Positions 56,012 to 63,916 are shown, counted from the stretch's first letter. The stretch: 64,000 bases of DNA from Sphingomonas sp. TDK1 (GCF_001650735.1 NZ_LXVY01000006.1:103240-167239); one strand, 5' to 3'. Program-made: numbers and translations. The notes: generated from the sequence alone by a model not told the origin.

Positions 56012-57402
56012 GCCACGGCCCTCAGGCTGGCGGCAGGCGACACCGCTGCGCCATCGCCGCCGCCGCCGCCTTCGGCTTCGATCGCGGCGAGGAGCGTCTT
56101 CGCCCAATATTCGTGTTGCCGCACGAACAGGCCCTCGTCCTCGCTGCGTTCGCCGCTGAGGATCGGTTCCAGACCCATGGCCCGGGCATTGTCATCCGGA
56201 CCGTCGATCCAGCGTGTTGCACCGCGGCTCAGGTCGTTCCACAAGTCCCCAGCGCCGGTATAGGCGGTCTGGCAGGCGCGGAACTCCTCCAGATCATCCG
56301 GCGTGCCCATGCCGCTGACGTTGAAGAAATCCTCATACTGGCGCAGCCGCAGGGCGCGCTCGGCGGCACTTTCGCCCTTGGGCGCGAAGCAGTAGATCGT
56401 CACTTCGGTGCGATCGACGCTGATGGGCCGCACCACCCGGATCTGGGTGGAGAATTGATCCATCAGGTAGACATTCGGATAAAGGCACAGATTCCGCGTT
56501 TGCTCGACGACGAACGCGGCACGGGCTTCGCCCAGCCGCGCGGCGAGCGATTCGCGATGGGCATGGATCGGCCGCACTTCCGGATTGAGCAGCCGCGTCC
56601 AGAGCAGGATATGGCCATTCTCGAAGCCATAGACTCCGCCCACGCTCTTCGACCATCCGTTGGCGTCCACCGTGCGGGTGCCTGCAGCGTCGTAGTCGCG
56701 ATGCGCCATGGTGGCCGCATAGTTCCAGTGGACCGTGCTGACGTGATATCCGTCAGCGCCGTTCTCGATCTGGAGCTTCCAGTTGCCGTCATAGACATAG
56801 GTCGAGTTGCCGCGGAGCACTTCGATCCCGTCCGGTGCCTGGTCGACGATCTGATCGATGATGGTCCGCGTAGCGCCGAGATATTCGGCGAGCGGCTGCA
56901 CCTCGGTGCGCAGGCTGCCGAACAGAAAGCCGCGATAACTTTCGAAGCGCGCGACCCGTGTCAGGTCGTGCAGCCCGCCGGTATCGAAGGCATCGGGATA
57001 GCCGCCGCTCTTGCCGTCCTTCACCTTGAGCAACCGGCCGGTATTGCTGAAGGTCCAGCCGTGGAAGGGGCAGGTGAAGCTGCCCTTGTTGCCGTGCTTG
57101 CGACGACACAGCGTCGCGCCGCGATGGGCACAGGCATTGACGAACGCGTGTAGTTCCCCGCCCTTGTCGCGGGTTACGATGATCGGCGTACGCCCGATCC
57201 AGGTCGTGAAATAGTCGTTCGGTTCGGGGATCTGGCTTTCATGGGCCAGATATACCCAGTTGCCCTCGAAGATGTGCTTCATCTCCAGATCGAAGAGGGC
57301 CGGGTCCGTGAAGACGTCGCGGCGACAGCGAAACAGCCCGGCCTCGGGGTCGTCGATGACGGCGCCCGCAATGCGTTCGGCAAGGGTGGAAGTCACGATC
57401 AT
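56008..57402 (-). CDS. benA: benzoate 1,2-dioxygenase large subunit
   Basis: The 464-residue alpha subunit has the Rieske motif Cys91-x-His93 and Cys111-x2-His114 (NACAHRG, TCPFHGW), and the mononuclear-iron histidines His220 and His225 in [14 protein letters not shown]. It dihydroxylates benzoate to the cis-1,2-diol. GAGAGGAG lies just before the ATG at 57402, which follows the catA stop by 7 nt. Related XylX and anthranilate oxygenases are similar; the benD and xylBC neighbours favour benzoate. Confidence 0.94.
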   Translation of the reverse strand: MIVTSTLAERIAGAVIDDPEAGLFRCRRDVFTDPALFDLEMKHIFEGNWVYLAHESQIPEPNDYFTTWIGRTPIIVTRDKGGELHAFVNACAHRGATLCRRKHGNKGSFTCPFHGWTFSNTGRLLKVKDGKSGGYPDAFDTGGLHDLTRVARFESYRGFLFGSLRTEVQPLAEYLGATRTIIDQIVDQAPDGIEVLRGNSTYVYDGNWKLQIENGADGYHVSTVHWNYAATMAHRDYDAAGTRTVDANGWSKSVGGVYGFENGHILLWTRLLNPEVRPIHAHRESLAARLGEARAAFVVEQTRNLCLYPNVYLMDQFSTQIRVVRPISVDRTEVTIYCFAPKGESAAERALRLRQYEDFFNVSGMGTPDDLEEFRACQTAYTGAGDLWNDLSRGATRWIDGPDDNARAMGLEPILSGERSEDEGLFVRQHEYWAKTLLAAIEAEGGGGGDGAAVSPAASLRAVA

Positions 57403-57409
57403 GCTCCTC

Positions 57410-58315
57410 TCAGGCCAGCACGGGTTCGGCATCGGCGCGACGGCGGGCCGAAAGCTGCTCGTCCGCGGCCGCAACGGCACGCTGGAGGTGGAAATCGAAG
57501 GCGATGTACGCGCTGTCGCCCTGGCGCTGCGGGACGGGCAGCAGCCCCTCGCGGGTACCGAAGGCGAAGTCGTCCTTGGCGAACGGATCGTCGCCGAAGT
57601 TGATCTGCGTCGTCAGCGTGCGATAGCCCGGCGCTTCGATGAAGAAATGGACGTGGGCAGGGCGGTTGCCGTGGCGGCCCAGTGCCCGCATCAGCACGTC
57701 GGTCGCGCCGCCAGGCGGGACGCTGTAGCCGTTCGGCATCCGCGAATGGAAGCTGTAGCGCCCGTCCGGCCCCAATTGGATGCGGGCGCGGTTGTTGAAC
57801 GGCGTCTGCTCGCCGGTCGGGTCGAAATGCGAATACCACCCCTTGGAATTCGCGTGCCAGACATGCAGGATCGCCCCGGGTACCGGCTCGCCGTCCGGTC
57901 CGACGACACGGCCGCTCATGTAGAGTGCGCCGGTATCGTCCGGATCCTTGCTCAGGTTGACATCGCCTTCCACCAGCGGCGCCCCTGCGACATAGAGCGG
58001 CCCTTCGATCGTGCGCGGCGTGCCGCCAGTCAGCCCAGCCTCGGCATCCTTGGCGTCCATGACGAGGTCGAGAAAATGCTCCAGCCCGGTGCCCGCGACG
58101 AGCAGACCGAATTCGTCCGCGCCCTGCTGAAGAAAGGTGACCGCCCGCCAGAATTCGCTTTCGCTCACATCGTGCCGGGTGATGATCGCACCGGCAGCTT
58201 CGAGGATGTCGCGCATGATTGCCTTCACCCGCGGCGACCCGCCGGGGCTGGCGGTGCCCGCCGCCGTTTCGAACAGGGCCTGGACCTCCGGGGTCTTGAC
58301 GAAACTTGCGTCCAT
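57410..58315 (-). CDS. catA: catechol 1,2-dioxygenase
   Basis: The 301-residue intradiol enzyme has the four Fe(III) ligands Tyr161 (KGWYSHF), Tyr197 (NGYSVPP), His221 and His223 (PAHVHFF). The ~100-residue N-terminal helical region is the dimer linker. It cleaves catechol to cis,cis-muconate. The ATG is the only suitable start; 53 nt separate it from catC upstream, which may contain a processing or secondary start signal. Confidence 0.95.
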   Translation of the reverse strand: MDASFVKTPEVQALFETAAGTASPGGSPRVKAIMRDILEAAGAIITRHDVSESEFWRAVTFLQQGADEFGLLVAGTGLEHFLDLVMDAKDAEAGLTGGTPRTIEGPLYVAGAPLVEGDVNLSKDPDDTGALYMSGRVVGPDGEPVPGAILHVWHANSKGWYSHFDPTGEQTPFNNRARIQLGPDGRYSFHSRMPNGYSVPPGGATDVLMRALGRHGNRPAHVHFFIEAPGYRTLTTQINFGDDPFAKDDFAFGTREGLLPVPQRQGDSAYIAFDFHLQRAVAAADEQLSARRRADAEPVLA

Positions 58316-58368
58316 TTCTCTCTCTCCTTGTCTTCCGGTGCCTGGGGCGCCCGTCGTTCCTTCGCGGA

Positions 58369-58659
58369 TCAGCGATCGTCGTCGTGCATCAAGGACGGAT
58401 GGCGGCAGAGCGCCGTCACGCGGATCGTCATGAAGGGGTAGAGCGGCAGCCCGATCAGCAGATCGTGCAGGTGCGCATTGCTCTCGACGTCAAAGATGCT
58501 GATGTTCGCGTAGCGACCGACCACGCGCCAGATATGGCGCCAAGTTCCGGCGCGCTGCAGTTCCTGGAACCGCGCCTTCTCCGCCTCCTTCAGCCGCTGC
58601 GCCTCGGCGGGGTCGAACCCGAGCGGGATCGCGACGTCCATTTCGACTTGGAACAGCAT
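58369..58659 (-). CDS. catC: muconolactone delta-isomerase
   Basis: The 96-residue protein matches CatC: MLFQVEMDVAIP, EAEKARFQELQRAGTWRHIWRVVGRYANISIFDVES and HDLLIGLPLYPFM, family-typical length. It converts muconolactone to 3-oxoadipate enol-lactone. Its ATG shares one nucleotide with the catB stop (TGATG), so the two are translationally coupled. Confidence 0.95.
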   Translation of the reverse strand: MLFQVEMDVAIPLGFDPAEAQRLKEAEKARFQELQRAGTWRHIWRVVGRYANISIFDVESNAHLHDLLIGLPLYPFMTIRVTALCRHPSLMHDDDR

Positions 58660-59816
58660 CAGCGCGACCCTCCAACGACGTGGAGCGAAGAGGTTCGATC
58701 GCGGCGGAAGCGGGCGAGCCTGTCCGCATCGATCGCGACGCCGAGACCCGGTCCGTCGGGAATGCGCAGCGCGAAATCGGCATAGGTCAACGGCACTTCC
58801 AGGATTTCCTCGGTAAGCAGCAGCGGCCCGAATAGCTCCGTCCCCCAGGACAGGCGTGGCAGCGTGGCGAACAGCTGCGCGGAGGCGGCCGTGCCCACGC
58901 CGGCCTCCAGCATCGTGCCGCCGTACAGGCCGACGCCCGCAGCATCGGCGATCGCCGCCACTTCCCGCGCCGGAAGCAACCCGCCGGATTGCGCGATCTT
59001 GAGCGCAAAGACGCGGGCGCCGGCGTGGGTGGCAATCGCGAAGGCCGAGCGCGGCCCGTGCAATGCCTCGTCCGCCATCAACGGAACCGAATGGCGTGCG
59101 GAAAGGCGTGCCATCGCCGCCAGCGCATCCCGCGCGATCGGTTGCTCGACGAGATCGCATCCCGCTTCGGCGAGCAGCGCCATGCCCAAGTCGGCCTGCG
59201 TCTCGTCCCAACCCTGGTTGACGTCGACACGCACGCTGCCGCGATCGCCGATCGCGCGCTTGATGGCGGCCACATGCGCCACGTCCGCGCGCACGTCGCG
59301 CTTGCCGATCTTGAGCTTGAAGATGTTGTGGCGCCGCGCGGCGATCATCGCTTCGGCTTCCTCGATGTCGCGCCCCGTGTCGCCGCTGGCCAGCGTCCAG
59401 GCGACGGGCAGGCTGTCGCGCAGGCGGCCGCCGCTGATCAACGCCGAAACCGGAATGCCTAGCCGCTTGCCTGCCGCATCGAGCAGCGCGCTTTCCACCG
59501 CGCTCTTGGCAATGCGGTTGCCGACGACATGCCGCCCGATCGCGGCCATGGTTTCCGCCACGCGAGACAGATCGCAGCTGGCCAGCACGGGCGCGATATA
59601 GGTATCGATGGCAAGCTTGATGCCCTCTGCGCTTTCGTCGCCATAGCTGAGGCCGCCGATCGTCGTGCCTTCGCCGATGCCCTCGATCCCATCCGCCGTC
59701 CGGATGCGGACCAGCACGATCGTCTGGCTGTGCATCGTCGCCATCGCCAGCACATGCGGGCGGATCGTCGGCAGATCGACGAGAATGGCTTCGATCGACT
59801 CAAGAGCAAGCTTCAC
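58659..59816 (-). CDS. catB: muconate cycloisomerase
   Basis: From the GTG at 59816 the protein is 385 residues and begins like CatB (SIEAILVDLPTIRPH). Active-site residues are Lys167 and Lys169 (FKLKIG), Asp198, Glu224, Asp249 and Lys273. It lactonises cis,cis-muconate. The GTG is preceded by GGGAAAC. A farther GTG at 59897 was rejected: it would add 27 non-family residues and start 3 nt from the operator. It is the first gene of the cluster. Confidence 0.93.
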   Translation of the reverse strand: MKLALESIEAILVDLPTIRPHVLAMATMHSQTIVLVRIRTADGIEGIGEGTTIGGLSYGDESAEGIKLAIDTYIAPVLASCDLSRVAETMAAIGRHVVGNRIAKSAVESALLDAAGKRLGIPVSALISGGRLRDSLPVAWTLASGDTGRDIEEAEAMIAARRHNIFKLKIGKRDVRADVAHVAAIKRAIGDRGSVRVDVNQGWDETQADLGMALLAEAGCDLVEQPIARDALAAMARLSARHSVPLMADEALHGPRSAFAIATHAGARVFALKIAQSGGLLPAREVAAIADAAGVGLYGGTMLEAGVGTAASAQLFATLPRLSWGTELFGPLLLTEEILEVPLTYADFALRIPDGPGLGVAIDADRLARFRRDRTSSLHVVGGSR

Positions 59817-59849
59817 ATGCGTTTCCCGTACCGCGCGTTCGATGTGGAC

Positions 59850-59878
59850 GAGGTAGGTGGTGAAAGAGGCGGAGCCAA
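59850..59878 (-). promoter_or_regulatory. predicted catB promoter
   Basis: On the minus strand TTGGCT (59878-59873) and TACCTC (59855-59850) are 17 nt apart. The -10 is poor, as expected of a LysR-activated promoter. A start near 59843 would give a ~27-nt leader before catB and place the operator centre (59908) near -65, the usual LysR recognition position. Confidence 0.35.
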
Positions 59879-59900
59879 AGACTATTGCAGTCTTCACATG

Positions 59901-59915
59901 ATACCTATTAGGTAT
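59901..59915. promoter_or_regulatory. BenM/CatM-type operator ATAC-N7-GTAT
   Basis: ATACCTATTAGGTAT is a perfect palindrome (arms ATACCTA/TAGGTAT around a central T) that fits exactly the ATAC-N7-GTAT recognition site established for the muconate- and benzoate-responsive LysR regulators of Acinetobacter. It lies between the divergent catB and LysR genes. It also overlaps the ribosome-site region of the LysR gene, which suits autorepression. Confidence 0.85.
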
Positions 59916-59921
59916 GATCGG

Positions 59922-60893
59922 ATGATGGACCTTCGCCAGCTCCGCTACTTCGTTGCTGTCGCCGAAGAGCGGAACTTCACCCGCGCGGCAGAGCGGCTGC
60001 ACATCGCGCAGCCACCGCTAAGCCGGCAGATCCAGCAGCTTGAGGCCGAAATCGGCGCCCCGCTATTCGACCGCGCGGCGCGGCCCTTGCGGCTTACCGC
60101 GGTCGGGCGGCTGGTCTTCGAACAGGCCACGCAACTGCTGGGAAGAATGGGCGAAATGCGCGATATGGTGGCGCGCGCGGTGAAGGCCGAGCAACGTCGC
60201 TTCGCGATCGGCTTCGTAGCGTCCACCATCTATGCGCGACTGCCCCCGCTGATCCGCGAGTTCCGCCGGAGAGCGCCGCACGTGGACCTGTCGCTCGGAG
60301 AACTGGTCAGCCTCGATCAAATCGCTGCTCTCAAGGAGGGGCGGATCGACGTCGGCTTCGGCCGGATCCGGTTCGAGGATGACGCCGTGCGGCGGATCGT
60401 ACTGCGCGAGGAGCGGCTGGTCGTGGCGGTTCCATCCGGGCACCCGCTAGCAACCGCGACCTCGCCCTTGTCTTTCGAAGTGCTGTCTGGTGAACCCCTC
60501 ATTGTCTATCCGCGCCAACCCCGACCCAGTTACGCGGACCAGGTGCTGAGCCTGTTCCGGGACCACGGCATTTCGCCGCGCGTGACCCATGAAGCGCGCG
60601 AGTTGCAGATCGCGATCGGATTGGTCGCTGCCGAGGAAGGCCTGTGCATCGTGCCGGAATCGGTGCGGAAGTCGCTGATCGACGGCGTTACCTTCCACGA
60701 TCTTGCTGAACCCGCGACCTCGCCGATCATCATGAGCCATCGCGCGGAGGACCATACGCCAGAACTCGCGCTCATGGCCGAGATCGTCGCGCGCATGTAC
60801 AACCGGTGGGACTATCCGGTGCCGGACAAGGTTATGAAACTAGCCGGCTTGAGCGCTGACGCGCTCGCCATGCCGGCTACTCCCACACCTTGA
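59922..60893 (+). CDS. catR: LysR-type regulator of the aromatic cluster (CatR/BenM-like)
   Basis: The 323-residue protein has the LysR helix-turn-helix at the very N-terminus (MDLRQLRYFVAVAEERNFTRAAERLHIAQPPLSRQIQQLE, BenM/CatM-like) and the effector domain (VGFGRIRFEDDAVRRIVLREERLVVAVPSGHPLA; YPRQPRPSYADQVLSLFRDHG). BenM-group proteins respond to cis,cis-muconate, some also to benzoate. It is divergent from catB and shares the palindrome at 59901. An ATG at 59922 or 59925 both follow the AGG at 59910; the first is used. Confidence 0.92.
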   Translation: MMDLRQLRYFVAVAEERNFTRAAERLHIAQPPLSRQIQQLEAEIGAPLFDRAARPLRLTAVGRLVFEQATQLLGRMGEMRDMVARAVKAEQRRFAIGFVASTIYARLPPLIREFRRRAPHVDLSLGELVSLDQIAALKEGRIDVGFGRIRFEDDAVRRIVLREERLVVAVPSGHPLATATSPLSFEVLSGEPLIVYPRQPRPSYADQVLSLFRDHGISPRVTHEARELQIAIGLVAAEEGLCIVPESVRKSLIDGVTFHDLAEPATSPIIMSHRAEDHTPELALMAEIVARMYNRWDYPVPDKVMKLAGLSADALAMPATPTP

Positions 60894-61017
60894 AGGTATC
60901 GCAAGGATATCGATACAGTCTTGGACCCGTCAAACCCAGATCCGCAAACTTCACTCCAGGAGCCGACCCATCGGCCGGCCGAAGTGATGCCCGTATGGGC
61001 ACAAGGGAGAGGAAGAT

Positions 61018-61689
61018 ATGAGAATGCCGATCTTGGCGGGCGTAGCGCTTGTCGTCACTTCCCTGCCGACCAGCGCGCAGGCGCAGGAAGCGATCGTTGC
61101 GTCGCCAAGCTGGTATGCCCGCGTTGCCCTAGGCAGGATAACGTTCGATGAAAAGGCGAGGGTGCAGGTTGCCGGGCAGCCCCTGGTGGGTGCCGACGGC
61201 ACGCTTTCGAACAACACGACGATCACCGCGGAATTCGGCTATCATATTGCGCCGCATCTGTCCGTTGCGGCGACGCTAGGCATGCCGCCCGAGACGACTC
61301 TCAGTGCAGCAGGCTCCCTGGCCGGCGCCGGGGTGCTGGGAAAGGTTCGCTACGCCCCAGGCAGCTACACGCTGCGCTACCATATCGGCGCGTCCGAAGG
61401 GCGGGTGCGCCCCTATGTGGGCGCGGGGGTGAACTGGACGATCATTCTCGAAAACCGCGACGGCCTGCTCCGCAATGTCCGCGCCTCGAATACTGTGGGC
61501 CCGGTCGCCATCGGCGGTGTCGACGTGGCGCTCAATCGCCGCTTCGGCGCCTTTCTCAGCGTGATGAAGGTCTACACGAGCACCAACGCACGCTTCGACA
61601 TGCCCACGCAGGCCGGCCTCGTGCCAGGCGGCGCCCGGCTGCGGATGAACCCCACGCTGTTCCAAGGCGGGTTACAGGTGTCTTTCTAG
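61018..61689 (+). CDS. OmpW-family outer-membrane protein
   Basis: The 223-residue protein has a cleavable signal peptide ending AQAQ (about 23), followed by an eight-stranded barrel pattern of the OmpW/AlkL family: ITAEFGYHIAPHLSVAATLG, KVRYAPGSYTLRYHI, RPYVGAGVNWTIILEN and a terminal LQVSF with the C-terminal Phe. OmpW/AlkL porins allow hydrophobic compounds through the outer membrane. Placed 124 nt after catR on the same strand, it may assist uptake of aromatic esters or alcohols. Confidence 0.88.
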   Translation: MRMPILAGVALVVTSLPTSAQAQEAIVASPSWYARVALGRITFDEKARVQVAGQPLVGADGTLSNNTTITAEFGYHIAPHLSVAATLGMPPETTLSAAGSLAGAGVLGKVRYAPGSYTLRYHIGASEGRVRPYVGAGVNWTIILENRDGLLRNVRASNTVGPVAIGGVDVALNRRFGAFLSVMKVYTSTNARFDMPTQAGLVPGGARLRMNPTLFQGGLQVSF

Positions 61690-61719
61690 TCGCCTCGCCC
61701 TCCTTCGCCGGGCACCCAG

Positions 61720-61938
61720 TCAGTGCCCTTGTTGCCCAAGCGCTGCTGAAGGGCGCATCGGATCATCAATCCAGCAGGTAACAGCAGACTCGCGCCAGCC
61801 GATACAGCGGGTGCTGATCTGCGTGCTAGCGGGGCAGGTGCCTGCTTCCATCTTCCGGTACAGGGTGGAACGCGTGAGGCCTGTTAGAGCGAGGACAGCC
61901 TTGAGCCGGAGGATGCGGTCCGTTGCGTTGGAGTGCAT
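61720..61938 (-). CDS. AlpA-like phage-type DNA-binding regulator, copy 2
   Basis: The 72-residue protein is nearly the same as that at 39353 in its HTH (RILRLKAVLALTGLTRSTLYRKMEAGT) and in ISTRCIGWRES, and both genes share similar DNA and a similar upstream GCAAGGT site. Such regulators usually belong to integrative elements. The C-terminal tail differs from copy 1. No integrase is beside it; the start ATG follows the shared AAGGT. Confidence 0.82.
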   Translation of the reverse strand: MHSNATDRILRLKAVLALTGLTRSTLYRKMEAGTCPASTQISTRCIGWRESAVTCWIDDPMRPSAALGQQGH

Positions 61939-62250
61939 TGCTATTACCTTGCATCGTTCGGGGGTCGGTGGAGGGTTTCGGCGCAAGATGGACCCGAACG
62001 GCTTGCCGGCAGAAGGATTTCCTCTGGGGCTGAAATGGCACTGTTCGGTGCAGGCTGGCATATACATCGACTGGGATCGACGGTTGAGCGAACGGTCCGT
62101 CTGCCGTCGGGTGTCGCCGACGAGTTTGCAGCGCACCTGAGCCTGCATGGCACAAGTCAGAGACTTTGCGTTCTTGCCCTTCGTTCCCATTATGTTCTAG
62201 CTGGCAGCTCGCTGCCGATGCAGCGATTCGACATTATTGGGAGCTTCGGC
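61939..62250. other. 312-nt divergent regulatory region
   Basis: No gene is convincing. The region separates the AlpA-like gene (minus) from the three-gene unit at 62251 (plus). It contains the GTTC-N7-GTTC motif and a candidate promoter at 62165-62197, described separately. The part nearer the AlpA gene carries its ribosome site. Confidence 0.5.
62165..62197 (+). promoter_or_regulatory. promoter overlapping a GTTC-N7-GTTC LexA-type box
   Basis: TTTGCG (62165-62170) and CATTAT (62188-62193) are 17 nt apart, a plausible sigma-70 promoter. A direct repeat GTTC-CCATTAT-GTTC at 62183-62197 overlaps the -10; GTTC-N7-GTTC is the established LexA-binding consensus of alphaproteobacteria. It is 54 nt before the start of the three-gene unit. 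By chance about two such motifs are expected in a window of this size on both strands, so the case rests on position and on the SOS-associated peptidase gene downstream. Confidence 0.5.
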
Positions 62251-62463
62251 ATGGAGCACGACCTCCAGTTGCGCGCTGCTGCGCGTGCGATCTACGACGC
62301 CTGCTATCCGAGCGAGGAATGGGCGCCGTTCGGCTTCGACGAGGCCGAGCGCTTCAGGACCATCCACTATCGCCAGGCGGTCGGCGCGGCGCTGCAGGCG
62401 CGCCGGGCTCTGTACGATCGCGCAGTGCAACAGAGCCTGTTCGCCGAGCAGGTGCACGCCTGA
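62251..62463 (+). CDS. small soluble unknown protein, first gene of SOS-like unit
   Basis: A 70-residue, mostly helical, charged protein (QLRAAARAIYDACYPSEEW, then EAERFRTIHYRQAVGAALQA and a Gln-rich DRAVQQSLFAEQ). No domain recognised. GGGAG lies 7 nt before the ATG. It is followed by a 152-residue gene after 10 nt. The unit begins after a candidate LexA box. Confidence 0.6.
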   Translation: MEHDLQLRAAARAIYDACYPSEEWAPFGFDEAERFRTIHYRQAVGAALQARRALYDRAVQQSLFAEQVHA

Positions 62464-62473
62464 CGCCCGCGCG

Positions 62474-62932
62474 ATGGATGCGATCGAACAGACCAACTGG
62501 CTGGCGCATCGCTGGCCGATCCAACTCGAAACCTTCTCCTATGGCGGATGGCTGATCCATGTGGGCAGGGTCGAGGGGCATCGCCTGGGGCAGGTCAACT
62601 CCGCTGCGGAGTTCGAGACCTGGAAGGCGGCGCAGCGGCCGCTGTGCCTGGCGCGCTTCATTGCGGGGCGGCGCGAGCTTCATCCTCCCGCGGTGCTGGT
62701 GGTCGCCGGCAAGTACCGCCTGGGCCGTATCCCGCCGGAATTGTGGTGTGGCTATGACGCGACGCTGCTGATGGATGCACCGTCAGCGACGCTCCTGTCC
62801 GCCAAGGTGCGCGCGATGTTCCCGGAATGGCCGGCTGCCCTCATCCGGGTGGTGCCGCAGGCGCAGGTGCGGGCGCTCGGCCTGCACCCTGCGCCTGCTG
62901 CGGCTGGGCCGCGCCTGCGCTTGGTCGGCTGA
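62474..62932 (+). CDS. unknown 152-residue protein in SOS-like unit
   Basis: The protein (SYGGWLIHVGRVEGHRLGQV, then PLCLARFIAGRRELHPPAVLVVAGKYRLGRIPPELW) has an alpha/beta look, no signal or membrane segment and no recognised family. It starts 10 nt after the previous gene and ends 1 nt before the zinc-ribbon gene, so it belongs to one transcript. Codon choice matches the neighbours. Confidence 0.65.
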   Translation: MDAIEQTNWLAHRWPIQLETFSYGGWLIHVGRVEGHRLGQVNSAAEFETWKAAQRPLCLARFIAGRRELHPPAVLVVAGKYRLGRIPPELWCGYDATLLMDAPSATLLSAKVRAMFPEWPAALIRVVPQAQVRALGLHPAPAAAGPRLRLVG

Positions 62933-62933
62933 T

Positions 62934-63248
62934 ATGGCACGTTATGACGATGACGGTGGGCAGGTGCCCCGGACACTGTTCGAGGCTGCGGCGTTCCACC
63001 GTTCGGTCCGGGCAGCCTGTGGGGGGTGCGGGCACATCGGCGTCTTTCATGCCGCGGCGCTCTGGCGGCTGTTCGAGCGCAGGCAATGGCCGGGGCGGCT
63101 CGCCGAAGTTGGTGCCCGCCTCCGATGTTCGCGATGTGGGCGGCGTGGCACGGCGATCAGCCTGACCCGCGATGCGCCGACGATCACCAGCCTGCCGCTC
63201 CCAAGCGATGTCGAATGGCGGCGGGCGGTCAGCCGGTTTCGCGCCTAG
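62934..63248 (+). CDS. small zinc-ribbon-like protein in SOS-like unit
   Basis: The 104-residue protein has two CxxC pairs (Cys29-x2-Cys32 and Cys65-x2-Cys68; CGGCGH and CSRCGR) flanking an arginine-rich helix, as in four-cysteine zinc ribbons that bind nucleic acid. Its family is not recognised. It starts 1 nt after the preceding gene and its stop overlaps the stop of the converging HMCES gene by 4 nt. Confidence 0.7.
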   Translation: MARYDDDGGQVPRTLFEAAAFHRSVRAACGGCGHIGVFHAAALWRLFERRQWPGRLAEVGARLRCSRCGRRGTAISLTRDAPTITSLPLPSDVEWRRAVSRFRA

Positions 63249-63916
63249 AACAGGGCCGCCTGTTCGACAGCGCCCTTGCGCTTCACCCAGGGCTCGTCGG
63301 TACGCTCCATGACGATCAGGTCATCGGGGAAGCAGCGCGCCTGGAACCCGAGAATGTCGTCGAAGCTGCCGTGCAGCCAGCGATCATGGTCGTCACGATG
63401 GAGCAGCACCGGCATGCGGTCATGCACCGGGCGGATCGCCTCGTTGCAGTCGGTCATCACGCCGGAATAGACCGGACCCCATTCGGCGCTATCCCGCCAC
63501 AGTCCCGCCCAGGCGAAAAGCGGCGCGTCCTTGACACTGAACCAGGTCCGCGTCTTCGCTCCCTTGGCGCCCTCCGCTTCGGCAAAGCCGGTCAGCGGGA
63601 TGAGACAGCGCCACTCGGGCTTACGTGCCAGCCCGACCCACATCGGCTTGGTGAGATCCGCGATATTGTTGACCGGCTTCGGCTTGGCACTCGGGCTCAT
63701 CCCCTTGAGCCGGAGCGGAAAGCCCCAGACCATCGACTGCAGGATGCGCGCGCCCGCTTCCTCGCGCACCACCATGCCGGGATAGCCGGGATAGACTTCC
63801 TCACCCGCGTTGGACTGCACCGGGGTATCGACGCCGAAATGCGCGGCGACTTCGGCCGCGCTCTTCCGAAGGTGGTAAAGGTTGCAGATGTGGACGGCCC
63901 CTCGCTTGTAGGACAC
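63245..63916 (-). CDS. HMCES/YedK-type SOS response-associated peptidase
   Basis: The product carries SRAP features: CNLYHL at the start of the conserved region, NNIADL at the NARAE-like position, GFAEAEG and HDRMPVLL with the conserved His. HMCES/YedK proteins form a thiazolidine crosslink to abasic sites in single-stranded DNA through an N-terminal Cys2. Here the Cys codon (63886-63884) is preceded by ATC, not a start codon; the nearest start is the GTG at 63916, giving an extended N-terminus of 10 residues (see finding). GAGGGG lies 8 nt before the ATC. Confidence 0.85.
   Translation of the reverse strand: MSYKRGAVHICNLYHLRKSAAEVAAHFGVDTPVQSNAGEEVYPGYPGMVVREEAGARILQSMVWGFPLRLKGMSPSAKPKPVNNIADLTKPMWVGLARKPEWRCLIPLTGFAEAEGAKGAKTRTWFSVKDAPLFAWAGLWRDSAEWGPVYSGVMTDCNEAIRPVHDRMPVLLHRDDHDRWLHGSFDDILGFQARCFPDDLIVMERTDEPWVKRKGAVEQAALF

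Noticed and set aside
59817..59897. Longer CatB start at the GTG at 59897
   Set aside because: It would add residues without counterpart in the family and put the start 3 nt from the operator and upstream of the predicted promoter.
60896..60916. GTATC-N11-GATAC inverted repeat between catR and the OmpW gene
   Set aside because: Arms are only 5 bp and the spacing does not match the ATAC-N7-GTAT rule, so a second operator is not claimed.
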